A DNA stretch of 64,000 nucleotides from Cladorhizidae sp. MBARI D1340-BT2 (GCA_028752905.1 JAQNBH010000008.1:3276025-3340024), one strand, 5' to 3'; positions 1 to 10,000 are shown, counted from the first letter of the stretch. Notes: generated by a model not told the origin, from the letters alone. Numbers and translations are program-made.

Positions 1-191
1 TAGAGATAGCATCTCAAGTGCTTTTGGAGGCCACCATACCTACAAATCAATTTAGAGAACATTGAATCAATGGTAACAAACTCTGCTTGGGGAAGGATGA
101 AACCCATTTTCGGGACAGACATGCTGTGGGCATCCTCAACATCTTGCATCTTCCTTTTTCAATGTCAGCAAGACCAGCACTTCCTGGCAAG
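1..191 (+). pseudogene. Broken duplicate of the 61201-61497 exon
   Basis: Translation parallels the C-terminal part of the exon at 61201-61497 on the minus strand, including the peptide stretch LCLGKDE, then HFRD, then SMSARPA. A short insertion near 60 introduces an in-frame TGA just after the FRE residues, so this copy cannot encode the same exon. The splice donor AAG|GTACAC after the last lysine codon is kept. The 5' half, including the ATG, lies outside the window. The function of the parent exon is unknown. Confidence 0.6.
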
Positions 192-472
192 GTACACATA
201 TAGCTATATCCAACAAAGATAGTTTGTAACCACCAACAGCAAGGCCCATGCTTAATAGCTTATTCCTCTTTAAGTCCTCAACCAAAGCTTCCCCTCGAAT
301 TCAAATAATCAATCAACAATCAATCAAGCATCAATCTATCTATCAATCGATCCACATACATCCTCTTTTATATATAAGTAAAAATAGTTGGAATGCTAAT
401 CTAATAAGCTGCAGATCAACATAAGCATTGGTAAGCATGGGTGCCTAAATGATATCATTGAAGGTCATCACT

Positions 473-551
473 CATCCATTCATCCATTCATCATCATCAT
501 TCATTCGTTATTATTATAGTATGCTGTCCATACATGTGTGTGTGTGTGTGT
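473..551. repeat. CATT-type and TG simple repeats
   Basis: Direct reading shows CATCCATTCATC and CATCATCATT runs followed by a TG dinucleotide run near 535-551. The right-arm partner near 60880-60940 has the complementary ATGAATGA type repeat but no long TG run. Confidence 0.8.
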
Positions 552-1469
552 CTGAGCATGCTAGTCCTGCATGTAGCAACAACTGTCATTAACAAGCAAA
601 TGGCATACGTGCAGGATTGAACAGAGAGGGCAAAATGTAAGAGCAACTATTTATACGGTGTGGGAAAGAGAGAGAAGAACAGTATTAGCACATAATAAAC
701 AGAAGGATCTTGATGGGGTATGGCAAAGACTAGTGAGAAGAAGTAGAGGTGAAAAGTCCCAGCAATGCGAACTTCTACCTTAGGCCAATGTGCACATTGT
801 GCCAGCATACCATTCTTTAAGGTTCAATATGGAGACACTAAACTGGGGGGGAAGAGGGCTGAAAACACATATTTTTTAAAAATTTTATGCATCAGAAGAT
901 ATAGCCATTTTTATACATTCCATTTCATTTCATTTCACTTCACATTGGAAGAGGTTCTCTCCCAGCCTTACCTGGCTACAATCGGGCGGTCGGCGATGAT
1001 CGCCTACCCAAAATACAGTTTTTATATATCAAAATGTTGCCAATTTCATGGAGACCCTTACCAGTCATTTGCACAATTAATTGGCCAGGTGGGGTAGTAG
1101 TGCGCAACCAGTAAGCCGAGCAGGTTTTTTTTAGGTCATGTGTTTTTTAGTCAGTTCGCCAGAATCACTTGAAACTTTCACACTGTTGAGTTATGGGGAA
1201 GAGAACAGAGAAGCATTTTAAACAGAAAGGCCAAGGATTCAAGAAGAGTGACGACAAGAAGAAGACCCTATAGGCAGCTGTTGTTGAGCCTGTCACAGTA
1301 GCCGCGCCAGGCAAGTTTTAATGTTTATCCCCGTACTAAAAAGTTACCTTCCCTTGTGTTAGTGAGTCTCTTGGATCCTGTAGGTGGGTTAGCGCCTTTT
1401 GTGAACCTTCACTTACCTTGCAATCAATTGAAAATGTCTGAAGAGAGGCCAGTTCCATTGGTGTGACTT

Positions 1470-2935
1470 GTGACTATGACCAGGAAGAAGTTGGCTCTCA
1501 TGGATCGTTCAGCTGCTTCTGTGGCTGTTGCTACTGGATCTACTGGCTCTACCTCTTTGGACTCGGGTGGTGTTGGAGAACTAGGTAAGGGTAATGGTAT
1601 AATAAACTTAGATGAGCTTAGAGAGGTCATAGAAAGGTGTAATAAGTGTATTCAATGTGGTAACTGAGCTCCCTTGCAACTGAAGCCCGTAGGGCAGTCA
1701 TTTTTACTTTTTGTTCAAATTGTCGTAACAAAGACATCTCAAACCATGTATCTGTAGAAGCATTCTTTGAACATCCAGTCAGTATACTGGGTGCTCGCAT
1801 TGCTGGAATTAGTCTTTCTGGTCTGGAAGACATCACTGCAGTCATGGATATGTTGCCCCCTCTTAGTTCCACTTGTTTTTTAAAATATACTAGGTCAATA
1901 GGGAGTGACGCAAATGCAGTAACAGAGTATTATGTTGGATGCAGCTCATAGGTTACATGATTTTTATAGGGTTAGGCATGAAGACATCATTGATGTTAGT
2001 ATTACTGTTGATGGCACATGGCTTAGACAGAGCCACAAATCAAATTATGGCTTGGTTGCGGTGATGTCTTGGGACACTGGAGAAGTTTTAGGTTATTATC
2101 TTATGTCTAAGTTCTGTCAAGCTTGTGCGCGAAGACCTGAAGATGAAACAGAAGCAAGTTACACAGAATGGTTTGAGGTTCACAAGGTAAATTGTGAAGC
2201 AGGCTCTTTGGGTTGTATGGAAGTTGTAGGAACACAAACTTTTTTAGCGTTCAGTGGAGAGACTGAAGCTTAGGTACACACACCTAAATTAGTGATGGGT
2301 ATACAAATGCACATAAACGGTTGTTGGAAGTCGAGCCTTACAGTCCTAGTGTCTTTGGGTGGTGCTAGGGGGGTTAGTCGTGTGTCTATAGTTAAAATGC
2401 AAACCTACTATAGGGGAGCAATTAGAAATAATAAGGACAACCTAGAGGGGATGATTCACGATGTGAAAGCGATTTTTTATCACTCTTAGTCAACTATGGA
2501 ACATCCCAACACGAGTATTGTCCTACAGGAGTTTTGAGTTGGTGTAAGTTTGATCCAGCTTGTGCTAAAGGTGAGGGTACCCCCAGTGCCCATAGGCCTA
2601 TGATTCCTCTGGACAAGGCTATGTATGTTAGGAGGTTTTTGATAAATTAATGTCCGAGGATCTTTTGTGCAAATGTTTAGGTGGTTATACACAGAACCAA
2701 AATGAGAGTTTAATTCTGTTGTGTGGAGTAGAGTGGGTAAGACTGAACATATGAGTGCAACAAGTGTCAGGCTTGCCATCGAGAGGCAGCAGAGTTTCAA
2801 TGGAGGGCGGAGCATTGTATGGTCCTGGCATGGGGAACCTGTAACATTTTTATTTTGTTTATGTGTCTTTTGCTTTCTATTGTCAAATAGAGATTTCAAA
2901 CAGAGATTACTGGAAGATACTTTTGTTTATGTGTA
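1470..2935 (+). pseudogene. Mutator-like transposase remnant
   Basis: Fragments in several frames line up in order with the invertebrate Mutator-like transposase domain. The N-terminal part has a CNKCIQCG cysteine cluster (1620-1665). The core contains ISVTVDGTW-type sequence, seen as ITVDGTW, followed by SWDTGEVL and MSKFCQAC (1932-2273), where the aspartate of VDGTW is the expected catalytic position. Next comes a YYRGAIRNN stretch (2400-2490), then a region with NESLNS-like and NGGRS-like residues (2695-2830). Frameshifts near 1665, 1930, 2280 and 2480 and several stops show it is dead. The family assignment rests on recognised motifs, not a search. The inverted copy at 29399-30188 carries the same breaks only in part. 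Confidence 0.75.
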
Positions 2936-3150
2936 TTTTTGTCAAGTTTAGGAATTACTGGAGGATGACTTTTGTTTGTGTTCTATTGTTTTTCAGGGAT
3001 TACTGGAGGGTGTCGGAAGACATGTGTGGAGGGTGACGATGGATGGACCTGGGCATGGGAGCCCTGCAAATGATGACTTGTTTATGTTTGCTAATTCAAT
3101 ATTAGCAAAGCAACATAACAAGTCTGATGCTTCTGATGCGTCTTTAATTT

Positions 3151-3155
3151 ATATG

Positions 3156-3187
<32 letters not shown>
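3151..3187. repeat. TA microsatellite, left flank of foldback element
   Basis: An ATATAT run immediately precedes the TTAGAAGG terminus, and a matching run (3767-3793) follows the other terminus. This fits insertion of the foldback element into a TA array. Confidence 0.85.
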
Positions 3188-3191
<4 letters not shown>

Positions 3192-3280
3192 GAAGGTAGT
3201 TTGCCAATGAAGGCTACAAATAGTGCTCAATGCTGTGTTAAGGCAGAGCTATTGAATATAGAAAAGTACTGGGATGGCTA

Positions 3281-3319
3281 GTCCTACTGCAGTTTCATGC
3301 TAATGCAATCATCAGGGAC
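3281..3319 (-). ncRNA. Hammerhead-ribozyme-like motif (copy 1)
   Basis: Read on the minus strand, the order is GTCC, CTGATGA, a 12-nt segment that can form a 3-bp stem (TGC/GCA), GAA, the palindrome ACTGCAGT, A, then GGAC. This matches the hammerhead order: stem I (GTCC/GGAC), core CUGAUGA, stem II, GAA, stem III, cleavage-site H. The stem II closing pair is a U-U mismatch and the intramolecular stem III is only one pair, so as a monomer it would be weak. Family knowledge: short-stem-III hammerheads cleave as dimers. Activity is inference. Confidence 0.42.
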
Positions 3320-3587
3320 AATGAGCAACTGAGGTGGCATGTGAGCACCATATCGAAATGTTGCAACTTGTGCATTGCTGAAAAACTCCACATCATCTAC
3401 TCCGACAGCCAATCATCATTGAACAAGCGATCGGAATTCCTTTCAAAGTGTAGGCACAATCTCCTCAAGAGCATTTGAATTACCACACTCATCAACACCC
3501 ATTCATTAACGCCCATCCATAGACTTGCATCACCCCACTTGCCTGCCCCACCTCATATATGCTCACATGCCACCTCAGTTGCTCATT

Positions 3588-3626
3588 GTCCCTGATGATT
3601 GCATTAGCATGAAACTGCAGTAGGAC
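3588..3626 (+). ncRNA. Hammerhead-ribozyme-like motif (copy 2)
   Basis: GTCC (3588-3591), CTGATGA (3592-3598), stem-loop segment (3599-3610), GAA (3611-3613), palindrome ACTGCAGT (3614-3621), A (3622, the predicted cleavage base after U), GGAC (3623-3626). Stem I pairs perfectly over four bases. This is the first unit of a 48-bp tandem pair, the arrangement that lets short-stem-III hammerheads pair as dimers. Confidence 0.45.
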
Positions 3627-3635
3627 TAGCCAACT

Positions 3636-3674
3636 TTCCCTGATGATTGCATTAGCATGAAACTGCAGTAGGAC
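3636..3674 (+). ncRNA. Hammerhead-ribozyme-like motif (copy 3, tandem)
   Basis: This is the second unit of the tandem: core CTGATGA at 3640-3646, GAA at 3659-3661, ACTGCAGT at 3662-3669, GGAC at 3671-3674. The 5' stem I strand is TTCC instead of GTCC, so its own stem I has only three possible pairs. Core residues are unchanged. Confidence 0.4.
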
Positions 3675-3795
3675 TAGCCATCCCAGTACTTTTCTATATT
3701 CAATAGCTCTGCCTTAACACAGCATTGAGCACTATTTGTAGCCCTCATCAGCAAACTACCTTCTAAGTATATATATATATATATATATATATTGT

Positions 3796-4486
3796 TGGTT
3801 TTCAGGTTGTAGTTAGGATGTAGGATACTGCTGTTGTTGAAAAAATAAAGGACTGTGAAAGTCAATTGGTTGCTTTCAACATTTTGTTTGTACACACACA
3901 ATTCTAGTAACGAGGGGATGTATTCTGGTGAAGCAGGGGGTGTTTCTGGCAGCTGGGATGTGATTACAAACTGCTTGGACTTCAAGGCTCAATATCTCGT
4001 AAGTGATTTTTGAAAAACCGTTCAAATGATAACTTTAATATTTTTTATCCTTTCATAAAAAACATTATATCATTTGAAAGCAAATTTTATATTCTACAAC
4101 TTGCGTGAGAGTTTTTGTTTGATAGGTTTACTAAAAAAGACCTATAGATGAAAATGTAACGTGATGTAATAAAGCTTTGTTCAACCAAAAAACTTTTTTT
4201 CAAGACGCGCAGTTTGTAGTACTCGTTATGATTGACTAATAGACCGAATAAGAGCCTTGCAAAGGTCGTTACTGCAACGTGGTTTACTTAATGGCTTACG
4301 GTCCGCACTGGAAGAGCCTATAATTAGATAGGAAAAAATTATGGCGAAAGCCATTAGGAAGCACAGACTGCAAGCTATAATTTGATATATAAATCGGGAA
4401 ACTAGAGTGAATGCGAGCAAAGATATGGTACTTTATATGAGACTACGCGATAAGCAGCCCTCTTGGCAAGATTAGTCTAGTACCAT
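3796..4486. other. Remainder of the left-arm insertion; no gene seen
   Basis: AT-rich sequence lies between the foldback element and the point where arm homology resumes (about 4487). It is probably the 3' part of the Mutator-like element. Short open frames here show no recognisable domain. Confidence 0.5.
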
Positions 4487-4612
4487 TTTATGAGTGTCCA
4501 TAAACACTGTGACAAGTGGAAACCATCAGCTAAGCACATATTCTCAATAATGAATATAGCAGTGCCTTCTACTTCATATCTAACATACACATATTATCTG
4601 ATTATATGTGAC
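4487..4612. repeat. Left arm of inverted duplication, block 2
   Basis: This is the reverse complement of about 60225-60330, sharing CATTTTATGAGTGTCC, CAATAATGAATA and CTACTTCATATCTAACATAC. The right arm carries this sequence twice, as a 200-bp tandem duplication, whereas the left arm has it once. Confidence 0.75.
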
Positions 4613-5207
4613 AGGATCTGAGAAAACAGCCCACTTGGAGCGGATCATCAAATTTTAGTTTATAATACTAGATGAAAGTGCATTCAATTACCTTCAAAAT
4701 TATGCCAGATTCATAGCTCTGGGCTCTACCGTTGCCAGGATATGACTGTTTAAACACATCCACGAAGAAATGCCCAAGCGTAGAAAAACGATGTTTTTAA
4801 TGACAGTTTACTTCAACCAGGTCTATTCCGTATACTCTGTGCTGTGGTTAGAGAGTTGCACGTGAGACTAAAAAAGGGGCGTATATCCAACTTCGCTATA
4901 GAAAGAGAACAGTTATTCTGCTAGTTTGAGCAATAATTAAGGAAGTTACGAAGCTAGTAGGCCAAGGTTGACGAAAGAGAACGAAGATTCTAAAGCCTGC
5001 AGGGTGCATCAAAACTCGTAAGCATGGAAGTTTCATAGTTTGTGTGTGTTTATAGCTTGTTTGCTTCTAGTTTTATTTACCTTTATTTACCTAGCTAGCT
5101 AGACTTGCTATTATATCTAGTGTATAAAGTTTGATGGTACTGAAATAAACAGCAAAGTTAAAAAAGATAATAAAAATGGTTATGAAGTGAAATATACACA
5201 AGCCAGT
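4613..5207. other. No gene recognised
   Basis: AT-rich intergenic sequence at the start of a 5.4-kb segment (4613-9997) with no counterpart in the right arm. I see no coding potential or known repeat here. Confidence 0.5.
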
Positions 5208-5408
5208 TTAATTGTTCTTTTTGCATGATCTGATGTTATGTCCTGCTTGTTTGCAGATGCTGCAGATATGCCTCTTCTTCGCCAGTGGTGGGTCACTTGT
5301 ATCGCTGGTGTCTAGAGTGCGAGAGAGTGGTGTAGGAGTATCAGCTCTAGTGGTGGGCCTTGGTTTGTCAGGCAGAGGGCAAGTGATGTCCTTGTCTTGG
5401 TCTGACAT
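5208..5408 (-). pseudogene. Short ORF ending in a CCHC zinc knuckle, probably a transposase tail
   Basis: The 66-codon frame starts at an ATG and ends with CSICKQAGHNIRSC, a C-x2-C-x3-GH-x4-C knuckle like those at the C-termini of Mutator-like and other DNA transposases. Upstream residues are Pro/Thr/Ser-rich (PTPLSRTLDTSD), as in a low-complexity linker. No catalytic domain adjoins it, so it is read as a detached C-terminal fragment. Part of the frame lies in the 46-bp direct duplication at 5365-5452. Confidence 0.45.
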
Positions 5409-5452
5409 GGTTTGTCAGGCAGAGGGCAAGTGATGTCCTTGTCTTGGTCTGG
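5365..5452. repeat. 46-bp direct duplication
   Basis: The segment containing GGCAGAGGGCAAGTGATGTC followed by CTTGTCTTGGTCTG occurs twice in tandem, separated by only a few bases. Confidence 0.9.
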
Positions 5453-5504
5453 ACATAACGGCCTGATCTGATTGTACAGATACCATCGCTGCTCATTGGA
5501 CAAC

Positions 5505-5640
5505 GATTATCTATGTAACCTTTAGCTGTACACACCACATATCTATGTAACCTTTAGCATACATACCACAAATCTATGTAACCATTAGCTATACACACCA
5601 TATATCTATGTAACAATTGCTGTAATCTGTAATATTATTA
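5505..5640. repeat. 32-bp minisatellite, array 1
   Basis: About four diverged units contain ACACACCACATATCTATG and TAACCTTTAGCTGT. Array 2 of the same unit is at 6786-7112, on the far side of the 24-bp array. Confidence 0.85.
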
Positions 5641-5682
5641 CATACACACAGAGAGGGAGAGACTGCAGATGTTGTTGTGATT

Positions 5683-6432
5683 AACCCTAGTCCTTGTCTA
5701 AGTCCTAACCCTAGTCCTTGTCTAAGCCCTGACCCTAGTAATTGTCCAAGCCATAACCCTAGTCATTGTCCAAGCCATAATGCTAGTCCTTATCCAAGTA
5801 GTCACCTAGTCATTATCCAAGCCTTAAGACTAGTCATAGTTCAAGCACTAACCTTAGTCATGGACAAAGCCCTCCTGGTCAAAGCCCTAACCCCAGTCAT
5901 GGTCCAAGCCCTATTGCTAGTCCTTGTCCAATCCCTAACTTTATCATTATCCAAGTCATAACCCTAGTCATTGTACAAATCCGAACACTAGCCATTGTCC
6001 AATCCCAAACCCTATTCATTGACCAAGCCTTAATCAGAGTCATTGTTCAAGCCCTAACCCTAGTCATGGTCCAGTCATGGTCCAAGCCCTAACTTAAGTC
6101 ATTACCCAAGCCCTAACCCTAGTAATTGTCCAAGCCATAACCCTAGTAATTGTCCAAGCCCTAATCTTAGTCATTTTCCAAGCCGTAACACTAGTCATGG
6201 TCCAGTCATGGTCCAACCCCTAACTCAAGTCATTGCCCAAGCCCTGACCCCAGTAATTGTCCGCTCTAATCCTAGTCATTTTCCAAGCCCTAACACTAGT
6301 CGTGGTCCAGTCATGGTCCAGTCATGGTCCTAACTCAAGTCATTGCCCAAGCCCTGACCCTAGTAATTGTCCAAACCCTAATCCTAGTCATTTTCCAACT
6401 AGTCGTGGTCCAATCCCTAATATATATAACAA
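5683..6432. repeat. 24-bp minisatellite with CCCTAACCCTAGT core
   Basis: About 30 diverged units of CCCTAACCCTAGTCATTG followed by TCCAAG. The 24-bp period is a multiple of three, so open frames arise on the plus strand as eight-residue repeats (NPSHCPSH or VIVQALTL type). These frames are by-products of the period and are not evidence for a gene. The CCCTAACCC core looks telomeric, but units are 24 bp and not hexamers. Confidence 0.9.
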
Positions 6433-6785
6433 TAATAAAAATAAATAATAAAACATATGATAACAATAAAAGATATTTAAAAATGTCACAATTTTTTATT
6501 ATTATTATATTATATATTTTTATTCTTGTTCTATAACTGTTGGAAGCTACCTACAGCTTTCACTTTCACTGTACGTAATTATTAGATGATCTACAATTGT
6601 AGGAAGCTACCTATAGCTTTCACTGGATAAAAACTAATTATATCCTGTCCCTCTGGTTTTATGAAAAACATTTAGCTATCTAGTGGAATATTCTTCCTAC
6701 TACTATTATATATGTTATTTGTAGATATACCATCTCTGTGATAGAGGACTATACAAAGAAAAGATTAAGCAAGCTTTAGCTTGTC
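6433..6785. other. AT-rich spacer between minisatellites; no gene seen
   Basis: It contains AATAAT runs and a duplicated phrase, TGTTGGAAGCTACCTA with a related TGTAGGAAGCTACCTA 60 bp on. No coding potential was found. Confidence 0.6.
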
Positions 6786-7112
6786 TATATACACACCACA
6801 TATCTATGTAACCTTTAGCTGTACACACCACATGTCTATGTAACCTTTAGCATACTCACCACATATCTATGTACCCTTTCGCTGTACACACCACATATCT
6901 ATGTAACCTTTAGCTATACACACCACATATCCATGTAACCTTTAGCTGTACACACCACATATCTATGTAACCTTTAGCATACACACCACATATCTATACA
7001 CACTACATATCTATGTAACCTTTAGCATACACACCACATATCTTAATCTATGTAACCTTTAGCTGTACACACCACATATCTATGTACCCTTTAACTATAG
7101 ACACCACATATT
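6786..7112. repeat. 32-bp minisatellite, array 2
   Basis: About ten units of the same motif as 5505-5640 (CACACCACATATCTATGTAA then CCTTTAGCTGTA), with 30-bp variants lacking part of AGCTGTA. Confidence 0.88.
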
Positions 7113-7129
7113 TTAGGAACAAGAAAGCA

Positions 7130-8430
7130 CATCAAAGCCGGTTGACAGCTGATTCTTCAAAATCTGAAGGTTTGTAGAATTGCTTTCAGAATGTGCTGGA
7201 TTCAAGGAATAAAAATGAAAGTGATGGAACTTTTTTATTCCAGGAACCTTTTTCATGTAAGGGTAAAAAAGTCAGTCCAATCAAACATTGGCACAATAAC
7301 TGTCTCATCCTTGGACGAAACAAGTTGAGCAACATTACACACAGCCGAGTCATTAACAACTTGTGCGATATCATTCAAGCTACCAATCTCAGTCCTTCTG
7401 TAGTGTCGCTTTAGGAGGCCAAAACACCAATCTGGTACAAATTTAGTATGTCCAACTACGAGGAATTACAGAGTTACATTTGAGTGCTTTCCAGTCAAAC
7501 ATCGTCACATCAAATACTGCATCACACAGCTGTTTTTGTTTTGACAAGTGCAGTTGTTACAATGGAGAGAAAACTTCATATTCGCCAAGGCCATGGTGTT
7601 CGAATAAATAATGGAGCTGGCTCACCACTGCATTTGCTCCTTTTCCACAGTCCCCAGCCTCATCCGTAATGAAATTGATCTGTCGAGGGAGAGCTTCGCA
7701 GTTAACTCCAAATATGCTGCACTTTCTTGGAGTCAAAAAAAAGATCGGGCCGGGCTGCAGAGGATCAGATGGGTAGTGAACTTGCTGTGCATAATCGAAT
7801 GAATAGTACACAGCAAGATTGTTCGAGTTGGAAGGAACTTTAGAGTGAGGTGGTAGGGGTGAAAATGTGCCACATGCTGAGAAAAAACCAATCACTTGTC
7901 GCCTACAGTTATCACACACTGTTTTGTAGAATGACCTCTCTAGCTGGACAACCCTGAGATGCTCTTCAGCTTCTTGTATTGATTTTTCAACATCCGAACA
8001 GTTGGCAGCTTGAAGGATCGATATACTATTTTGCTGACAAGTCCGACACAAATCAGACATTATCACTGCTGGAAGGAGGGACCGCCATAGCCTACACAAA
8101 GTGGAGTATGCAGCAGCATGAACACATTGTGCAGACTCAGCAGATTCATGATACACCCTCCAAATCCCTCGCTTTTATACGCTAGATGGCAAAAGTTTTA
8201 TATCTGATCTGCCATATATAGCCTGGAATGCGACGAGGTAGAGGTAGAGCATTCTGGTCAGCATAGTTTAGCAGAAAATGGACAACGTATTCCACAGAAG
8301 AAAGCAAAAGTGCATGTTTGGGGAGTCGTTTGATGTTTCGATGTATGCGAGGTGAGAGTCGGTTTACCTTGAAGGCCTTGACCAGGTTCTTCAAGCGTGT
8401 TTCACCAATAGTATGCAAAAAGTGGAACAT
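7130..8430 (-). pseudogene. DUF7869-type transposon-derived protein, degenerate
   Basis: Read on the minus strand from an ATG at 8430, the pieces follow the order seen in invertebrate DUF7869 proteins. The N-terminal segment has HFLHTIGETRLKNL then SPRIHRNIKRLPKHA (8182-8430). Next comes a CxxC segment, MSDLCRTCQQ (about 8030-8060), then the conserved core YYSFDYAQQVHYPSDPLQPG followed by PRKCSIFGV and ITDEAGDCGKG (about 7610-7820). The DNC-TCQNKN, GHTKF-PDWCFGLLK and TVIVP-FDW segments (7130-7560) follow in other frames. A frameshift near 8215, a stop near 8165, and further breaks near 7560 and 7450 make it non-functional. The N-terminus may be missing; a hAT terminus starts 5 bp upstream. 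The family call rests on motif memory and the catalytic role is inferred. Confidence 0.75.
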
Positions 8431-8434
8431 GTTG

Positions 8435-9997
8435 CAGGGGCGGATCTAGGGGGGGGGGAGGGGGTTGCAACACCCCCCTTTTGGACAATAATTATAACGA
8501 TAATAATGGTGACGATAATAATAGTAATAAAATTCCAGAATACTACTGTACACTAATGAAATTCAGTTAAAGAGTATGATTTCCTCATAGCTTCTTTTAA
8601 TGTAAATGAGACACCAAAATCAGTCTATTTTTCACCTAACCTTGTTGATGTGAAAAAACCGCATGTGTATACATCAAAAGATGTGTTGCCTTTTACTCTC
8701 TGGGTCACATGAGCTGAACTCTGGCCTCTGGCAAGCTATCTAGCTATGGCAAATAGCTAGAGAATAATATTATATTATTATATGGAAAATTTCAGATCTG
8801 GAGAGTTTACTCAAGAATCACAAGTGAGCAAGAGGATATGCACTGAACTGATCAGACTTCTATGGTTAGTGTAGAGAAGATGAAGGTAATGACAACATGG
8901 TAGCTGGTAATACACTAGACTTGGGAATAGTTGTGAAAGAGGCACAGGGTTTATTGGATAACCTAAGGCACTTGGCTGTAGTATTCCTGACTCAAAGCGG
9001 TTCCAGTATCTGTCATCACATTCAGACCATCAGCATCTGAAGCCCTTCAGTCTCATCCAGTCACCAAGCAGGGTAAAACCTGGACAGTTTCGTTTCAGAT
9101 GCACTGGCTCAACCAATTTTCCTGAATTTGCTATAGTAGGAAACTTGAAGGAGGAATTTGTTCTTATTGTATTCTGTTTCCAGAACCACCAAACAGACAA
9201 AGAGGTGGCGGCGCAGGTACAATACCCGGAGTGTTGGTACTATCCTCCCATCAGAAGCCATATACGAAAGCACTGGGTAAGGATGGAATTCTTATGTATC
9301 ATGAGCGGACTGTCATGCATCAGCATGCTACAGAAAGAGCTGATTGTTTCAAAACAAACTACTTCACTCCTGATGCCAGAGTTGACTCACATCTCACAAA
9401 AGTGAAACAAGAACAAGCAGAAGAAAACAGAGAGATTCTGCGTCACATAGTTAATTGTGTTCAGTTTTTAGCTAAACAAGGCTTACCATTCAGAGGACAC
9501 AGAGGAGAAGATAAAGTTGACTTTTGGGATGAAACCATGAACAGAGGAAACTTTATAGCCGCATTGCTAAAGGAAATAGCACTTAACAACAGCATCTTAA
9601 TCTTGCCAGCAAAAATGCTAAATACACCAGCAAGAACATTCAAAATCAGCTGATTCATATCTATGCCAACAAAGTGAGAGAGAAATTGTTGACCCTTTGA
9701 AAGTGAATAATCTTCCATTCACTATCATAGTAGTACCGACCCACATGCAAATCAAGAGATCCTTTCTGTGTGCCTTCGTTATGTAGACTTGTCTGCACCA
9801 CAAACTCCTAAAATAAAGGAGTGCCTAATCAATTTTGTTAGTCTTGAAAGAGCAAATGCTCCCACTATAGCTAAAAAAATCTTGGAATCTCTTTCACATC
9901 CCTCAGTGAGTTTAAACCCATCTAAAATTTGTGGCCAGGCTTACGATGGAGCTGCAGTAATGGCTGACACAGAGGTAGATGAAAGACCACTTATACT
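8435..9997 (+). mobile_element. hAT-type element, 3'-truncated
   Basis: It begins with CAGGGGCGGATC followed by G-rich then C-rich sequence, a terminus common to invertebrate hAT elements. The same terminus occurs inverted at 17785-17796. It encodes a DUF4371-type transposase remnant and stops at about 9997, where inverted-duplication homology resumes with no second terminus. The first few hundred bases (8480-8900) show no coding match. Confidence 0.65.
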
Positions 9998-10000
9998 GAA
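9000..10000 (+). pseudogene. hAT transposase fragment (DUF4371 / ZMYM1-like)
   Basis: The order of recognisable pieces is KPGQFRFR and a CFQNHQ region (about 9070-9190), KALGKDGILMYHE then QEQAEENREILRHIV then LPFRGHRGED and RGNFIAALLKEIA (9255-9600), and CLRYVD then GQAYDGAAVMA (9770-9970). These match the DUF4371 N-terminal block and the start of the RNase H-like core of hAT transposases. A frameshift near 9650-9760 removes the DES/T box, and the C-terminal dimerisation region is absent because the copy ends near 9997. It cannot be active. Confidence 0.75.

Larger units (their letters stand above)
1..845. repeat. Left arm of large inverted duplication, block 1
   Basis: This block reads, with roughly ten percent scattered differences, as the reverse complement of about 60548-61389. 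Landmarks shared in opposite order are the exon-like segment with CTTTTGGAGG and GCCCATGCTTAATAGC, the AATCAATC simple repeat and the stretch ending CTTCTACCTTGGGCC. Similarity runs to the first base of the window, so the duplication probably extends leftwards out of view. It stops near 845, where the left copy is interrupted by a Mutator-like insertion. The divergence estimate is by eye. Confidence 0.85.
3189..3766. mobile_element. Foldback / long-TIR element carrying hammerhead-like motifs
   Basis: The two ends are long inverted repeats: TTAGAAGGTAGTTTGC at the left and its reverse complement ending at 3766. They extend inward about 180 bp through GTGCTCAATGCTGTG and the block ending GGCATGTGAGC. 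Only about 180 bp of unpaired middle remains (about 3360-3540). The right arm contains a 48-bp internal tandem duplication absent from the left arm. There is no transposase, so it is non-autonomous. A partial relative lies at 56441-56720. The TA-rich flanks suggest a TA target, but a unique duplication cannot be read inside a TA array. Confidence 0.8.
846..4486 (+). mobile_element. Mutator-like DNA transposon insertion (left copy, degenerate)
   Basis: The inverted-duplication arms match up to about 845 and again from about 4487, while the right arm is continuous apart from about 25 bp at 60523-60547. The intervening 3.6 kb is therefore an insertion, or a group of insertions, specific to the left arm. 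Its first 1.45 kb (846-2299) recurs inverted at 29277-32040, which shows a repeated family. It encodes a Mutator-like transposase remnant and carries a nested foldback element. I could not define terminal inverted repeats, so the exact ends are approximate. Confidence 0.7.

Noticed and set aside
3741..3765. CTGATGAGGGC on the minus strand at the foldback tip as a hammerhead
   Set aside because: No GAA box or closing stem follows, and the other tip has lost the CTGATGA.
5683..6432. Internal telomeric repeat
   Set aside because: CCCTAACCC occurs once per 24-bp unit; the array is a 24-mer minisatellite, not tandem CCCTAA.
5677..6536. Coding repeats protein from the 24-bp array
   Set aside because: Open frames occur in several phases as a consequence of the period being a multiple of three; no start context or flanking domain.
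5505..7112. CRISPR array
   Set aside because: Repeats are directly adjacent and diverged with no unique spacers, in a eukaryotic context.
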